The notes beneath the pieces were generated by a model. The model was not told the DNA's origin and did no database searches. It saw nothing but the letters and a program-made list of their open reading frames with translations. A program made the position numbers and the translations under genes. 64,000 nt of DNA from Streptomyces sp. JB150 (GTDB lineage: Bacteria; Actinomycetota; Actinomycetes; Streptomycetales; Streptomycetaceae), in assembly GCF_011193355.1 (NCBI RefSeq), contig NZ_CP049780.1, forward strand, positions 4,601,085 through 4,665,084, given 5' to 3'. Position 1 is the first letter of the stretch, and every line of letters starts with the position of its first letter. Below are positions 8,151-17,545 of this stretch, one piece after another.

Positions 8151-9212
8151 TTGACTTGGTCAGCAGCCCTGCCCGGTGCCGCTGTGCGTGTGCTGCGCGC
8201 GGCGGCCGGGCGGCGTGCGCTCCAGCTGGCCCTGCTGGTGGGCGGGTTGTTCGTGCTGGGGACGCTCTGCGGGGCGCGGGCCGAGGCGGCGGCGCAGGGA
8301 GCATCCCTGGGGTCGAGGGCCGCGGCGGTCACGGACGTACTGCCGGACGTGAACTCCCCGCTCGGCACGGCCCCCGGAGACACCGGGCCGCGCAGCGGGA
8401 GCGAGCTGCGCACCGGAAGTGAGCCGCACGCCGGAAACGAGCCGCGCACCCGGTCGTCGGCCGGGACCGAGGCCGGGGCCGGGGCCGGGGTGGAGCCCCT
8501 CACCGAGGCGAAGTCGGCCGTCGAGGCCGTGTCCGGTCATGTCGTGCGGCCCGTCTCGGACGCCGTGACGTCCGTGACCGAGCGCCTGTCCGACGGGCAG
8601 ACGGCGACGCCGTCCCTGCCTTCCCGGCCCTCCCTGCCCTCGCTTCCCGGTCTCCCCGAGCACCCGTCCCTGCCGGACCTGCCCCAGTTGCCCCAGTTGC
8701 CCCAGTTCCCGGAGCAGACCCTTCCGGCACCGGACGACGTGCGGCCCCTCCCGCTTCCGTGGCCCCACCCCGAGCCCCTGCCCCGGCCCGTGCCGGGCGC
8801 GCAGGCTCCGGAGGCCCTCCCGGGCGGCGCTGAGGACGCGCCCTCCGCGACGCCGGCCACCCCCGGCACGCCGAAGGCGGCCCCGCGGCACAAGCCCCGG
8901 CGGATCACCCCCACGGCCCCCGCCTCCCCCACCTCGGCGGCGGCCCGCACGGCCGCACGCGCGGCGGCCCCCGCGCAGCACGACCCGACCGGCACCGGTC
9001 ACGCCCCCGCCCACCCCGCGCCCGCGGGGGGCGACAGCGGTGTGCTCGGCAGCCGCACGGCCGCGGACAACGGCGGTCCGCGGCACGGTGACGCGTACGC
9101 GATGACGGCGGAGCACACGGCTCCGCTGCGGCCTCTGCCCGGCGTCGCGGCCTGGGCCCGCGCGGGCGAGGCGCGGGACCGGTACCAGGACATTCCCGTA
9201 TTCCCGGGCTAG
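8151..9212 (+). CDS. Pro-rich membrane-anchored or exported protein
   Basis: 353 residues from a TTG at 8151, supported by GGAGGAA ten bases upstream; a GTG at 8184 is the alternative. One hydrophobic segment (about residues 24-45) ends at GARAEAAAQG and could be a signal peptide or anchor. The remainder is disordered and Pro/Ala/Thr-rich with a SLPSLPGLPEHPSLPDLPQL-type run at about 155-190. No domain recognised. It lies just before another exported repeat protein on the same strand, so a shared envelope role is possible. Confidence 0.65.
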   Translation: MTWSAALPGAAVRVLRAAAGRRALQLALLVGGLFVLGTLCGARAEAAAQGASLGSRAAAVTDVLPDVNSPLGTAPGDTGPRSGSELRTGSEPHAGNEPRTRSSAGTEAGAGAGVEPLTEAKSAVEAVSGHVVRPVSDAVTSVTERLSDGQTATPSLPSRPSLPSLPGLPEHPSLPDLPQLPQLPQFPEQTLPAPDDVRPLPLPWPHPEPLPRPVPGAQAPEALPGGAEDAPSATPATPGTPKAAPRHKPRRITPTAPASPTSAAARTAARAAAPAQHDPTGTGHAPAHPAPAGGDSGVLGSRTAADNGGPRHGDAYAMTAEHTAPLRPLPGVAAWARAGEARDRYQDIPVFPG

Positions 9213-9361
9213 GGCAGGCCTTTTCCCCCGCCTGACCTGCCGCGCGGGGGCGGACCAGGTCTGCCCACTCACCCGGAGTTCCCACCTCCGGAATGTCCCC
9301 AAGCCCGGAGTCCCGACGGATTCCCCGGCGTCTCGGAACCCCAAAGGATCAGACGCACGCA

Positions 9362-11773
9362 ATGAACAAGCACATCCGCCGCTCGATCGTCATCGCCGCC
9401 GGCGTCACGGGCGCCTGGGCGCTCGGCTCCACGTACGCGAGCGCCGACGAGCTGCCCGCCTCCTCCCTCTCCGCCCCGGACGCGGCCGACGCCGAGGGCA
9501 CCCTCGCCGCGGTCACCGGCGACGTCACCGACACGGTCGAAGGAACCCTGTCGGACACCCTCGGCACGGCCCGGAACACGGTCGGGGCCACCGCCTCCCC
9601 CCTCACCGGAACCGTCTCGGACACCGCGACCACCCTCACGAACACCGCGACCACCGCGAACGCGGCCACCGCCACCGCCACCCGGAAGACCCCGGCCGTC
9701 TCCCCCGAGGACCAGGCCCGCCGCTACATCGACGCCGAGGTCTCCGTCCCGAAGACCGGCAAGGCCGACAAGGCGAACCAGGCCGCCAAGGCCGCCAAGG
9801 CCACGAAGGTCCGCGGCGCCGAGGCCATCCAGGGCGCCCAGGCCGCCCGCGCCGCCGCGCAGTCCCAAACGGCCGCCGCCGACGCGCTCCCGGACGCGCC
9901 CACCTCCCCCCAGGACGTGATCGACTACCTCTTCGGCCCCCTCTCCGCCTTCGCGCCCGAGCTGGAGAAAGCCCTCGCCGCCGCCCAGACCCGCCTCCAG
10001 GGCACGCAGTCGGCGGCGCGGAGCCAGGCGCAGGGCGTCGACGGCGTCGTACGGACGAAGGCGCGCTACGCGGTCGCCGGCGCGGGTCGCACGGCCGACG
10101 CCGCGCAGGACACCGCCAGGGCCGCCCTGCACGGGACCCAGGCCCGGACCGCGGCCGCCGCGACGGCGGTCCGGGGCGAGGCGGGCACGGTGCGCACGGC
10201 CGCCGAGGCGTCCGTCTCCGCTGTCCCGAGCCATGTCACCGGCGCCGCCGACGGCGTCCGGCAGCAGGTCGTCGGCACGGTCAGCACCGCCTCCGGCAAG
10301 GTGAGCACCGTACGCGCCACCGCGTCCACCACCGCCGACACGGCGCACACGACCGCCCACGCGGCCGCCCGCACCGCCACCGACACGGCCCACACCACCG
10401 TCACCGCCCTCCCCGGCACGGTCACCCCCGTCGTCCAGGAGACCGCCGCCTCGGCGACCCCTCCGCTGGCCGCCTCCGCGGTCCGGGGCGTGCGGCCGGT
10501 CGCCGAGGCTGCCGTGAGCGGGCTGCAGCCCGTCGCCGCCCACGCCGTGCGGGGCGTCCAGCCGGTCGTCACGGACGCCGTGCACGGGGTCACCCCCGTC
10601 GCCGGGCGGGCCGTGGCCGGTGCCACCCCGGTGGTCACGGGCGCGGTGCACGACGTGACCCCGGTGGCGGGGCAGGCCGTGCAGGGGGTGACGCCGGTCG
10701 TCACGGACGCCGTCGAGGGCCTCACCCCGGTCGCCGGCCAGGCCGTCGCGGGCGTCGGGGCCACCGCGTCGCACGCCGTGGACGCGGCCACCGCACTCGC
10801 CTACGGCGTGGTCGCCGACGTCCAGCCCGTCGCGCACGGGGTCGCCCAGGGCGTGCGGCCGGTCGCCGCCCACGCCGTGCGGGACGTCCAGTCGGTCGTC
10901 ACGGACGCGGTGCAGGGGGTCACCCCGGTGGCCGGGCAGGCCGTCGACGGGGTGACGCCGGTCGCCGCCGGTGCCGTGGCCGACGTCGGGTCGGTCGCCG
11001 GGGGCGCCGTGACCGGTGTCCGGCCGGTGGCCGGCGGGATCGTCGCGGACGTGCCCGGCTACGCGACGGGCGTGGTCGCGGACGTCCCGCCGTACGCCGC
11101 CGGGCTCGCCGGTCAGGCCGTCGCGGACGCCACCGGGGCGGTGCTGCCGCCGCTGGCGCACACCGTCGTGGACGGCGTCGTGCCGGTCGCCGGGCAGGCC
11201 GTCGCGGACGCGGGCGGACTGGCGTACGGCGTGACGGGCGACGTGCATTCCTTCGGGGCGGGTGTCGCCGCGGACGTGGCGCCGTTCGGGTACGGGGTCG
11301 CCGGGCAGGCGGGTCGCTTCGCGCGGGGCGTCACCGACGAGGTGCCACCGTTCGCCGAGGGCGTCACGGACGCCGTCCGGCCGGTCGTGGACGCCGTCCA
11401 CGACATCGCGCGGCCGGTCGCCGACGGCGTCGGCGGCAGCGTCACCGGCCTGGCCCACGGCGTCACGGAGGACGTGACCCCGTTCGCGTACGGCGTGACG
11501 GGCGAGGCCGCCCCGTTCGCGTACGGCGTGGCGGGCGACGTGGCCCCGTTCGCCGACGACCTCACCGGGACCGCGCACTCCGCCGGCGGCTCCCTCGCCG
11601 GCCACGCGGTCACGGGCGCCGAGGGCGTGGCCGGCTCCGCCACCCCCGGCTGGGCCCCGGACACCGGCGACCTGCCCACCCCCCACGCAGGCCCGTACGG
11701 CACCCACGGCGCCCACCACACGTACGGCGGCGCCCAGGACGCGTACGGCCCCCACGACACGTACGGCGTCTGA
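9362..11773 (+). CDS. Secreted protein with about 33 tandem 11-residue repeats
   Basis: 803 residues from an ATG at 9362. A Sec signal peptide (residues 1-28, ending YASA before DELP) is clear; no LPxTG motif or C-terminal anchor follows. Residues 30-330 are Ala/Thr-rich and charged. From about 370 to 739 the protein is almost entirely an 11-residue repeat, consensus GVTPVAGQAVx with a later variant xPFAYGVTGEV. The tail is Gly/His/Tyr-rich (THGAHHTYGG). I do not recognise a family. The 11-residue period with a Pro in each unit recalls amphipathic surface or lipid-binding repeats, which is inference only. Two strong hairpins follow. Confidence 0.75.
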   Translation: MNKHIRRSIVIAAGVTGAWALGSTYASADELPASSLSAPDAADAEGTLAAVTGDVTDTVEGTLSDTLGTARNTVGATASPLTGTVSDTATTLTNTATTANAATATATRKTPAVSPEDQARRYIDAEVSVPKTGKADKANQAAKAAKATKVRGAEAIQGAQAARAAAQSQTAAADALPDAPTSPQDVIDYLFGPLSAFAPELEKALAAAQTRLQGTQSAARSQAQGVDGVVRTKARYAVAGAGRTADAAQDTARAALHGTQARTAAAATAVRGEAGTVRTAAEASVSAVPSHVTGAADGVRQQVVGTVSTASGKVSTVRATASTTADTAHTTAHAAARTATDTAHTTVTALPGTVTPVVQETAASATPPLAASAVRGVRPVAEAAVSGLQPVAAHAVRGVQPVVTDAVHGVTPVAGRAVAGATPVVTGAVHDVTPVAGQAVQGVTPVVTDAVEGLTPVAGQAVAGVGATASHAVDAATALAYGVVADVQPVAHGVAQGVRPVAAHAVRDVQSVVTDAVQGVTPVAGQAVDGVTPVAAGAVADVGSVAGGAVTGVRPVAGGIVADVPGYATGVVADVPPYAAGLAGQAVADATGAVLPPLAHTVVDGVVPVAGQAVADAGGLAYGVTGDVHSFGAGVAADVAPFGYGVAGQAGRFARGVTDEVPPFAEGVTDAVRPVVDAVHDIARPVADGVGGSVTGLAHGVTEDVTPFAYGVTGEAAPFAYGVAGDVAPFADDLTGTAHSAGGSLAGHAVTGAEGVAGSATPGWAPDTGDLPTPHAGPYGTHGAHHTYGGAQDAYGPHDTYGV

Positions 11774-11858
11774 GGACCCCGCCGTACCCGGATCCGCCGG
11801 GTCCGCGGTCCGCACCGCCGAAAGCCGTCGGCCGGACGGGCCGCACCCCCGGCGGACA

Positions 11859-11898
11859 GGGCCCGTCGCTCCCCGTAGGGGCGGGGACCGACGGGCCC
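11859..11898 (+). terminator. Hairpin terminator
   Basis: GGGCCCGTCG (11859-11868) pairs with CGACGGGCCC (11889-11898); the inner CTCCCCG/CGGGGAC arms extend the stem with one mismatch. No U-tract, as usual in this genus. Confidence 0.7.
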
Positions 11899-11945
11899 GA
11901 GTCCCGGCCGGACGCGTGCCGCGCCCCGGCCGGGGCCGGAACAAG

Positions 11946-11983
11946 GGAACCTCACCGGGCCGGCCCCAACCCGGTGAGGTTCC
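11946..11983 (+). terminator. Second hairpin terminator
   Basis: Perfect 14-bp stem, GGAACCTCACCGGG (11946-11959) with CCCGGTGAGGTTCC (11970-11983), 10-base loop. Tandem with the hairpin 50 bp upstream; together they insulate sucC. Confidence 0.75.
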
Positions 11984-12055
11984 GCCCCGGCCGCCCCGGT
12001 CCCGCACCGGTCCCGCACCACTTCCGACACCCGGTGCCACCGATCGCGGCATCAT

Positions 12056-12069
12056 GTGACAGGTATCAC
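12056..12069. promoter_or_regulatory. CRP-like palindrome upstream of sucC
   Basis: ATGTGACAGGTATCACC contains GTGA-N6-TCAC, close to the TGTGA-N6-TCACA site of CRP-family regulators and one base off the GTGN6GNCAC form reported for Streptomyces Crp. It lies 180 bp before sucC. The rest of the 475-bp gap (11774-12248) holds the two hairpins and a candidate promoter region around gataacct (12112-12119). Confidence 0.4.
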
Positions 12070-12248
12070 CGCTCGGGTGTGACCCGCGATTTAGAACGCC
12101 CCCGCAACCGGCGATAACCTGCGAGACGGACATGCCGCGCGCTCGGACACCGTGTGCGCCTCCCTTGTGACAGCGGACGTCACGTTGCCCTTCGCGGCAC
12201 GCCCACGCATCCAACGAACCGCGAGATCACTGATAGGGACGGAAGCGC

Positions 12249-13430
12249 GTGGACCTGTTCGAGTACCAGGCGAGGGACCTCTTCGCCAAGCACGATGTAC
12301 CGGTGCTGGCCGGTGAAGTCATCGACACGCCTGAGGCGGCGCGCGAGATCACCGAGCGTCTGGGCGGCAAGTCCGTCGTCAAGGCGCAGGTGAAGGTCGG
12401 TGGTCGCGGCAAGGCCGGTGGCGTGAAGCTGGCCGCCACTCCGGACGAGGCCGTCGCCCGTTCGACGGACATCCTCGGCATGGACATCAAGGGCCACACG
12501 GTCCACAAGGTCATGATCGCCGAGACCGCTCCGGAGATCGTCGAGGAGTACTACGTCTCCTTCCTCCTCGACCGTGCCAACCGCACCTTCCTGTCCATCG
12601 CCTCCGTCGAGGGCGGCATGGACATCGAGGAGGTGGCGGCCACCCGTCCGGAGGCCGTCGCCAAGACGCCGATCGACGCGATCGACGGCGTGACCCCGGA
12701 GAAGGCCCGCGAGATCGTCGAGGCCGCCAAGTTCCCGGCCGAGGTGGCCGACAAGGTCGCCGACGTGCTGGTCAAGCTGTGGGACGTCTTCATCAAGGAG
12801 GACGCCCTCCTGGTCGAGGTGAACCCGCTGGCCAAGGTCGCCTCCGGCGACGTCATCGCCCTCGACGGCAAGGTGTCGCTGGACGACAACGCCGAGTTCC
12901 GCCACCCGGACTTCGAGGCGCTGCACGACAAGGCGGCGGCCAACCCGCTCGAGGCCGCGGCCAAGGAGAAGAACCTCAACTACGTCAAGCTCGACGGTGA
13001 GGTCGGCATCATCGGCAACGGCGCGGGTCTCGTCATGAGCACCCTGGACGTCGTCGCGTACGCCGGTGAGAAGCACGGCAACGTCAAGCCGGCCAACTTC
13101 CTGGACATCGGTGGCGGCGCCTCCGCCCAGGTCATGGCCAACGGTCTTGAGATCATCCTCGGCGACCCGGACGTCAAGTCCGTCTTCGTCAACGTCTTCG
13201 GTGGCATCACCGCCTGCGACGAGGTCGCCAACGGCATCGTCCAGGCCCTGAAGCTGCTGGAGGACCGCGGCGAGCAGGTCACCAAGCCGCTGGTCGTCCG
13301 TCTCGACGGCAACAACGCCGAGCTCGGCCGCCAGATCCTCACGGACGCCGACCACCCGCTGGTGCAGCGCGTCGACACCATGGACGGCGCGGCCGACAAG
13401 GCCGCCGAGCTGGCCCACGCCGCCAAGTAA
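12249..13430 (+). CDS. sucC: Succinyl-CoA synthetase, beta subunit
   Basis: 393 residues from a GTG at 12249 with GGGACGGA upstream. It matches SucC over its full length: N-terminal ATP-grasp domain ([15 protein letters not shown], then [18 protein letters not shown] near residue 45), and a C-terminal CoA-ligase domain with [10 protein letters not shown] and [17 protein letters not shown]. With the alpha subunit it converts succinyl-CoA to succinate with ATP or GTP formation in the TCA cycle. sucD follows after 27 bp, so the two are co-transcribed. Codon use here shows more GGT and CGT codons than the neighbours, as expected for a highly expressed gene. Confidence 0.97.
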   Translation: MDLFEYQARDLFAKHDVPVLAGEVIDTPEAAREITERLGGKSVVKAQVKVGGRGKAGGVKLAATPDEAVARSTDILGMDIKGHTVHKVMIAETAPEIVEEYYVSFLLDRANRTFLSIASVEGGMDIEEVAATRPEAVAKTPIDAIDGVTPEKAREIVEAAKFPAEVADKVADVLVKLWDVFIKEDALLVEVNPLAKVASGDVIALDGKVSLDDNAEFRHPDFEALHDKAAANPLEAAAKEKNLNYVKLDGEVGIIGNGAGLVMSTLDVVAYAGEKHGNVKPANFLDIGGGASAQVMANGLEIILGDPDVKSVFVNVFGGITACDEVANGIVQALKLLEDRGEQVTKPLVVRLDGNNAELGRQILTDADHPLVQRVDTMDGAADKAAELAHAAK

Positions 13431-13457
13431 GCACTCAGGACGAGGACACCACACACC

Positions 13458-14342
13458 ATGGCTATCTGGCTCAACAAGGACAGCAAGGTCATCGTCCAGG
13501 GCATGACCGGCGCCACGGGCATGAAGCACACCAAGCTCATGCTCGGTGACGGCACCAACGTCGTGGGCGGCGTGAACCCGCGCAAGGCGGGTCAGACCGT
13601 GGACTTCGACGGCACCGAGGTACCCGTCTTCGGGACCGTCAAGGAGGCCATCGAGAAGACCGGCGCCAACGTCTCCGTCATCTTCGTGCCGGAGAAGTTC
13701 ACCAAGGACGCGGTCGTCGAGGCCATCGACGCCGAGATCCCGCTGGCCGTCGTGATCACGGAGGGCATCGCCGTGCACGACACGGCCGCCTTCTGGGCGT
13801 ACGCCGGCAAGAAGGGCAACAAGACCCGCATCATCGGCCCGAACTGCCCCGGCATCATCACGCCGGGCCAGTCCAACGTCGGCATCATCCCGGGCGACAT
13901 CACCAAGCCGGGCCGCATCGGCCTGGTCTCGAAGTCCGGCACGCTGACGTACCAGATGATGTACGAGCTGCGCGACATCGGCTTCTCGACCGCCGTCGGC
14001 ATCGGTGGTGACCCGATCATCGGCACCACCCACATCGACGCCCTGGCCGCCTTCCAGGAGGACCCGGAGACCGACCTCATCGTGATGATCGGTGAGATCG
14101 GCGGCGACGCCGAGGAGCGGGCCGCGGCCTTCATCAAGGACAACGTGACCAAGCCGGTCGTCGGCTACGTCGCGGGCTTCACCGCCCCCGAGGGCAAGAC
14201 CATGGGCCACGCGGGCGCCATCGTCTCCGGCTCGTCCGGCACCGCCCAGGCGAAGAAGGAGGCCCTGGAGGCCGCCGGCGTCAAGGTCGGCAAGACCCCG
14301 ACCGAGACGGCGAAGCTGGCGCGCGAGATCCTCGCCGGCTGA
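13458..14342 (+). CDS. sucD: Succinyl-CoA synthetase, alpha subunit
   Basis: 294 residues from the ATG at 13458, with a GAGGA site upstream. The CoA-binding N-terminal Rossmann domain shows [17 protein letters not shown], and the second domain holds [12 protein letters not shown]. The phosphorylated active-site histidine is His251 in GHAGAIVSG. It forms the catalytic complex with SucC. A strong terminator begins 27 bp after the stop, closing the sucCD operon. Confidence 0.97.
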   Translation: MAIWLNKDSKVIVQGMTGATGMKHTKLMLGDGTNVVGGVNPRKAGQTVDFDGTEVPVFGTVKEAIEKTGANVSVIFVPEKFTKDAVVEAIDAEIPLAVVITEGIAVHDTAAFWAYAGKKGNKTRIIGPNCPGIITPGQSNVGIIPGDITKPGRIGLVSKSGTLTYQMMYELRDIGFSTAVGIGGDPIIGTTHIDALAAFQEDPETDLIVMIGEIGGDAEERAAAFIKDNVTKPVVGYVAGFTAPEGKTMGHAGAIVSGSSGTAQAKKEALEAAGVKVGKTPTETAKLAREILAG

Positions 14343-14369
14343 CATCCGCCGACCCGGCACCCGCACATC

Positions 14370-14404
14370 GGCAGGCCCGTCCCCCGCGCGGGGGCGGGCC
14401 TGCC
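14370..14404 (+). terminator. sucCD terminator
   Basis: GGCAGGCCCG-T-CCCCCGC pairs with GCGGGGG-CGGGCCTGCC: a 17-bp stem with a single bulged T and almost no loop. Confidence 0.8.
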
Positions 14405-14436
14405 GCCGTTCCGCCCGCCTGCCCTACGGGACCGGT

Positions 14437-14703
14437 GCTACCGGGCTCGCGTCCCGGCGCCACCGGGTCCGCGGGACCGCGTCACCGGGCGTGCGGGACC
14501 CGCGCCACCGGGCCCGCGGGATCGCGTCACCGGGCGTGCGGGATCCGGGCCACCGAGCCCGCGAACCGGCGTCACCGGGCCCACGTGATCGACGTCACCA
14601 GGCGTGCGGACCCGCCGCGTCACCGAGCCCGCGGACCCGCGTCAGGCCTGCGGGACCCGCGAAACCGACCCCCGCGGACCCGCGTCACCAAGCCTGCGGC
14701 ACC
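14437..14703. repeat. Degenerate 22-23-bp tandem repeat, about 12 copies
   Basis: Unit approximately GTCACCGGGCCTGCGGGACCCGC, repeated head to tail with substitutions and small length changes. It fills the gap between the sucCD terminator and the next gene and enters the last few codons of that minus-strand gene. No gene seen in the gap. Confidence 0.75.
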
Positions 14704-15788
14704 AGCCGCTCCGGCCCGGTCACCGTCTCCTCGCGCAGCTTCTCCCGCACCCACAGCTCCCGCTCCGACAGCGGCCCCGGTGCCGCCCGAGGCGGCACCC
14801 CGCGGACCGTCTCGCCCGGCGGCACCGGCGGCTCGTACCGCGTGGGAGCCGTCCGCAGCGTCAGCGCGGTCGCCCCGATCAGGGTGACCGTGAAGGCGAT
14901 GGCGGCCCGGGTCCAGAACCGTGCCCGGCGCTCGCTGCCGCCGCGCACCGCCGGGGGCCGCGCGGCGCGCAGCCGCTCGCTGGACGCCAGCTCGGCGAGC
15001 CGCCGGTGCAGCACGGCCGGATCCGCCAGCTCGGGCAGCCGCTCGGCCACGGCCTCCCGCGCGTGCAGCAGCCGCATCGCCGTCGCCGGGGTGCTGGCCT
15101 CCGTCTCGGCCGCGGTCTCCGGCAGCCCGAGCCCCACCCCGTCGTGCAGCACGAGGGTGCGCCGGTACGGCGCCGGAAGCGTCAGCAGGACGTTCAGCAG
15201 CGCCCGGTCCAGCACGTCCGCGGGCGGCGGCTCGGGATGGCGGTAACGGGGGCGGAAGCGATGCCAGGGGGAGAGCGCGTACTCGTACACCGCCGCCCGC
15301 ACCCAGCCCGCCGGATCCCGGTCGACGGCCACCTCCGGCCACCGCTGCCAGGCCAGCTCGAACGCCCGTTCCACGGACTCGCGGGCCAGCTCGCGCCGCC
15401 CGGTGAGCAGATACGCCTGCCGGACCAGCGCGGGCGCGCAGAAGGCGTACAGGGCGTCGAAGGCCTGGGCGGGGGTGAGGGGCGCGGCACCGTCGGGCAG
15501 CGCGGCCGGCTCCCCGGCGCGCAGGCCCGTGTGACCGGCCGTCACTTCCCCTCCGGCCGCCGCGTCGTGCACGGGCAAAGGGCCCGACTCGGCCAGTTCG
15601 GCCAGCAGTCTGGCGTACGTCTCGCGCCCGCGGCCGTGGGGAGCGGTGCGGCCGGACTCCCACGCGCGCAGGGTTCCCCGGCCGACGCCGACGCGCGCCG
15701 CGAGCTGAGCCTGCGTCAGCCCCCCGGTTTCGCGCAGCCGTCGGCGCTCCTTGGGCGGGGGGAGCGGGGTTGCGGGATGCCGCGTCAC
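14685..15788 (-). CDS. XRE helix-turn-helix / sigma-like transmembrane protein
   Basis: 367 residues from a GTG at 15788, chosen for GGAGG eight bases upstream. Three parts are visible: an N-terminal XRE-type HTH ([23 protein letters not shown], about 21-43), a sigma-70-like pair of helical regions (about 110-250, with [17 protein letters not shown] and [17 protein letters not shown]), and a membrane segment near 285-305 followed by a charged tail outside. The sigma-like part resembles regions 2 and 4 of ECF factors. Fusion of a DNA-binding head, sigma-like core and membrane anchor suggests a membrane-tethered regulator; that role is inference. It is divergent from the DUF6350 gene. Confidence 0.7.
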   Translation of the reverse strand: MTRHPATPLPPPKERRRLRETGGLTQAQLAARVGVGRGTLRAWESGRTAPHGRGRETYARLLAELAESGPLPVHDAAAGGEVTAGHTGLRAGEPAALPDGAAPLTPAQAFDALYAFCAPALVRQAYLLTGRRELARESVERAFELAWQRWPEVAVDRDPAGWVRAAVYEYALSPWHRFRPRYRHPEPPPADVLDRALLNVLLTLPAPYRRTLVLHDGVGLGLPETAAETEASTPATAMRLLHAREAVAERLPELADPAVLHRRLAELASSERLRAARPPAVRGGSERRARFWTRAAIAFTVTLIGATALTLRTAPTRYEPPVPPGETVRGVPPRAAPGPLSERELWVREKLREETVTGPERLVPQAW

Positions 15789-15884
15789 CGGTCGCGCCTC
15801 CGTACGAAAAACCACATAAGCACATATTGAGTGACACGGCGGAGGTTCGCCTGTTACGCCGGAAAAGCGCGTGTCGTTGGGAGC

Positions 15885-17306
15885 ATGACGGGCGTGAACC
15901 GGATGACCGACCGTCGCTCGTCACCGTCGCCCCTGCTCACCCCGGTGCGGGGCCGCTCGCCCGGACTCGCCGCCGGCCTGGCGGGCGGCGCCCTCGCGGC
16001 CGGGCTGGGGCTCGGCTCGTTCGCCGTCCTGGTGATGATGCTGTGGATCAGCTCGCCGTACCCCGACAGCGGGCCCGGCGGCGCCCTGCACGTCGTCGCC
16101 GCGCTGTGGCTGCTGGCGCACGGCGCGGACCTGGTCCGCACCGACACCCTCTCCGGTGTCCCCGCCCCGGTCGGCGTCACGCCCCTGCTGCTGCTCGCCC
16201 TGCCCGCCTGTCTGCTGCACCGCGCGGCACGCGACGCGGTGGACGGCGCCGACGGGACCGACGGGACCGACGGAACGGACGGGACCCACGGGACGGGCCG
16301 GATCGGCGGCGCGGAGGGGACGCACGGGCCGGGGGCCGGGGCGCGGACCGCGTGGGCCGGGGTGGTGCTCGGCTATCTCACCGTCGGCGGCGCCGTCGCC
16401 GCGTACGCGGCGGGCGGCGCGCTGCGCCCCTCCTGGCTGTGGACCGGACTGACCGTGCCCCTGGTCGTGATCCTGGCCTCCGGAACCGGCGCGTGGAGGG
16501 CGTACGACCGACCCCGCGGCCCTCTGGACGGCGCACCCGCGCTGCTGCCGGGCGGCCTGTGGCGCCTCCTGTTCCCGGCCCCCGGGCGGCCGGGCCGGGT
16601 TCGCCTGCGACTCGCGGCGCGGGCCGCCGCGGCCGGGACCGCGGCCCACGTCGGGGGCGGCGCGCTGCTGGTGGCGGTCTCGCTGGTGTGGCACGGGGGC
16701 GCGGCTCGGGTGGCGTTCGCGCAGCTCACGGAGGGCTGGTCGGGGCGGTTCGCGGTGCTCCTGCTCTGTCTGGCGCTGGTGCCGAACGCCGCGGTGTGGG
16801 GCATGGCCTACGCCCTCGGCCCCGGCTTCGCCCTCGGCGCCGGGCAGGTCACGGGCCCGCTGTCCGCCGCGCCCGCCCCGCTGCTGCCGCCGTTCCCGCT
16901 GCTGGCGGCCGTACCGGAGGCCGGTCCCGGCACGCCGCTGCACTGGGCGGCGGGCGCGGTGCCGGTCGCGGCCGGGGCGACGGTGGGCTGGTTCGCGGGC
17001 CGGGCGGGCGGGGACGGCTGGTCGCGGGGCCGGGCCGCGCTGTGCGCGCTGGGCGCCGCCGCGCTGTGCGCCCCGGCGCTCGCCCTGCTGGCGGGGCTGG
17101 CGGGCGGACCGCTCGGCGTCGGCAGGCTGGCCCACTTCGGCCCGGTGTGGTGGCAGGTGGGCGCGGCGGGGGCGCTGTGGACGGCGGCCGTCGGGATGCC
17201 GGTGGCCTGGGCGGTACCCACCTGGCGCGACCGGCGCGCGCGGCGCCCGCAGCCCGACACCACCCGCACCGGCCCGTCCTCCACGCCGTCCACGTCAGCC
17301 ACGTGA
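15885..17306 (+). CDS. DUF6350 family membrane protein (C-terminus altered)
   Basis: 473 residues from an ATG at 15885 (an ATG at 15903 is also possible). About nine hydrophobic segments and the opening [20 protein letters not shown] are as expected for the actinobacterial DUF6350 membrane proteins, function unknown. A Gly/Asp/Thr repeat ([11 protein letters not shown]) at about 125-140 comes from a 9-bp tandem repeat. The reading frame stops at 17304, but the next 240 bp look like a former C-terminal tail in shifted frames (separate entry). Divergent from the XRE/sigma-like gene across a 96-bp A/T-richer gap with ATAAGCACATATTGAG. Confidence 0.75.
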   Translation: MTGVNRMTDRRSSPSPLLTPVRGRSPGLAAGLAGGALAAGLGLGSFAVLVMMLWISSPYPDSGPGGALHVVAALWLLAHGADLVRTDTLSGVPAPVGVTPLLLLALPACLLHRAARDAVDGADGTDGTDGTDGTHGTGRIGGAEGTHGPGAGARTAWAGVVLGYLTVGGAVAAYAAGGALRPSWLWTGLTVPLVVILASGTGAWRAYDRPRGPLDGAPALLPGGLWRLLFPAPGRPGRVRLRLAARAAAAGTAAHVGGGALLVAVSLVWHGGAARVAFAQLTEGWSGRFAVLLLCLALVPNAAVWGMAYALGPGFALGAGQVTGPLSAAPAPLLPPFPLLAAVPEAGPGTPLHWAAGAVPVAAGATVGWFAGRAGGDGWSRGRAALCALGAAALCAPALALLAGLAGGPLGVGRLAHFGPVWWQVGAAGALWTAAVGMPVAWAVPTWRDRRARRPQPDTTRTGPSSTPSTSAT

Positions 17307-17544
17307 ACCACGTCCGGCGCATCGGCCAGCCGCACGACGAGCCCTACGACCAGGAACTCCGGGACGACGGCGAACCGGCCGGCCGCCGACGACCCCGCGT
17401 TCGCACCGTACGAGCCGTACCAGTACGACTTCCTGCCCACCGAGCTGTGGCGCACCGAAGCCCCCGGCGCACCGAAACCCCCGGCCCGCCGAGGATCCCG
17501 AGCCCGAGGCGGCGCCGGGCGGCAGCCCCTCGGCGCCGCGCTGA
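17307..17544 (+). pseudogene. Frameshifted C-terminal tail of the DUF6350 gene
   Basis: Read with frame changes this stretch encodes a hydrophilic acidic tail: [20 protein letters not shown] (frame of 17303), then [20 protein letters not shown] (frame of 17391, the same as the upstream gene), then [19 protein letters not shown] and a stop at 17542-17544. At least three indels are needed. The final stop lies one base from the convergent gene's stop. Either real decay or sequencing error. Confidence 0.6.
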
Positions 17545-17545
17545 C

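Noticed and set aside
11945..11973. Third ECF promoter (GGGAACC at 11945)
   Set aside because: It lies in the terminator hairpin, and 15 bases downstream there is no GTGTAnC.
9269..12214. Very long open frame (about 980 codons) antisense to the repeat protein gene
   Set aside because: It mirrors the periodic high-G+C gene on the other strand, has Gly/Arg/His-biased composition and no start signal; the plus-strand gene has a signal peptide and clean repeats.
12180..14366. Long open frame antisense to sucCD
   Set aside because: Shadow of highly biased codon use in sucCD; composition is unnatural (Asp/Val/Leu/Gly repeats).
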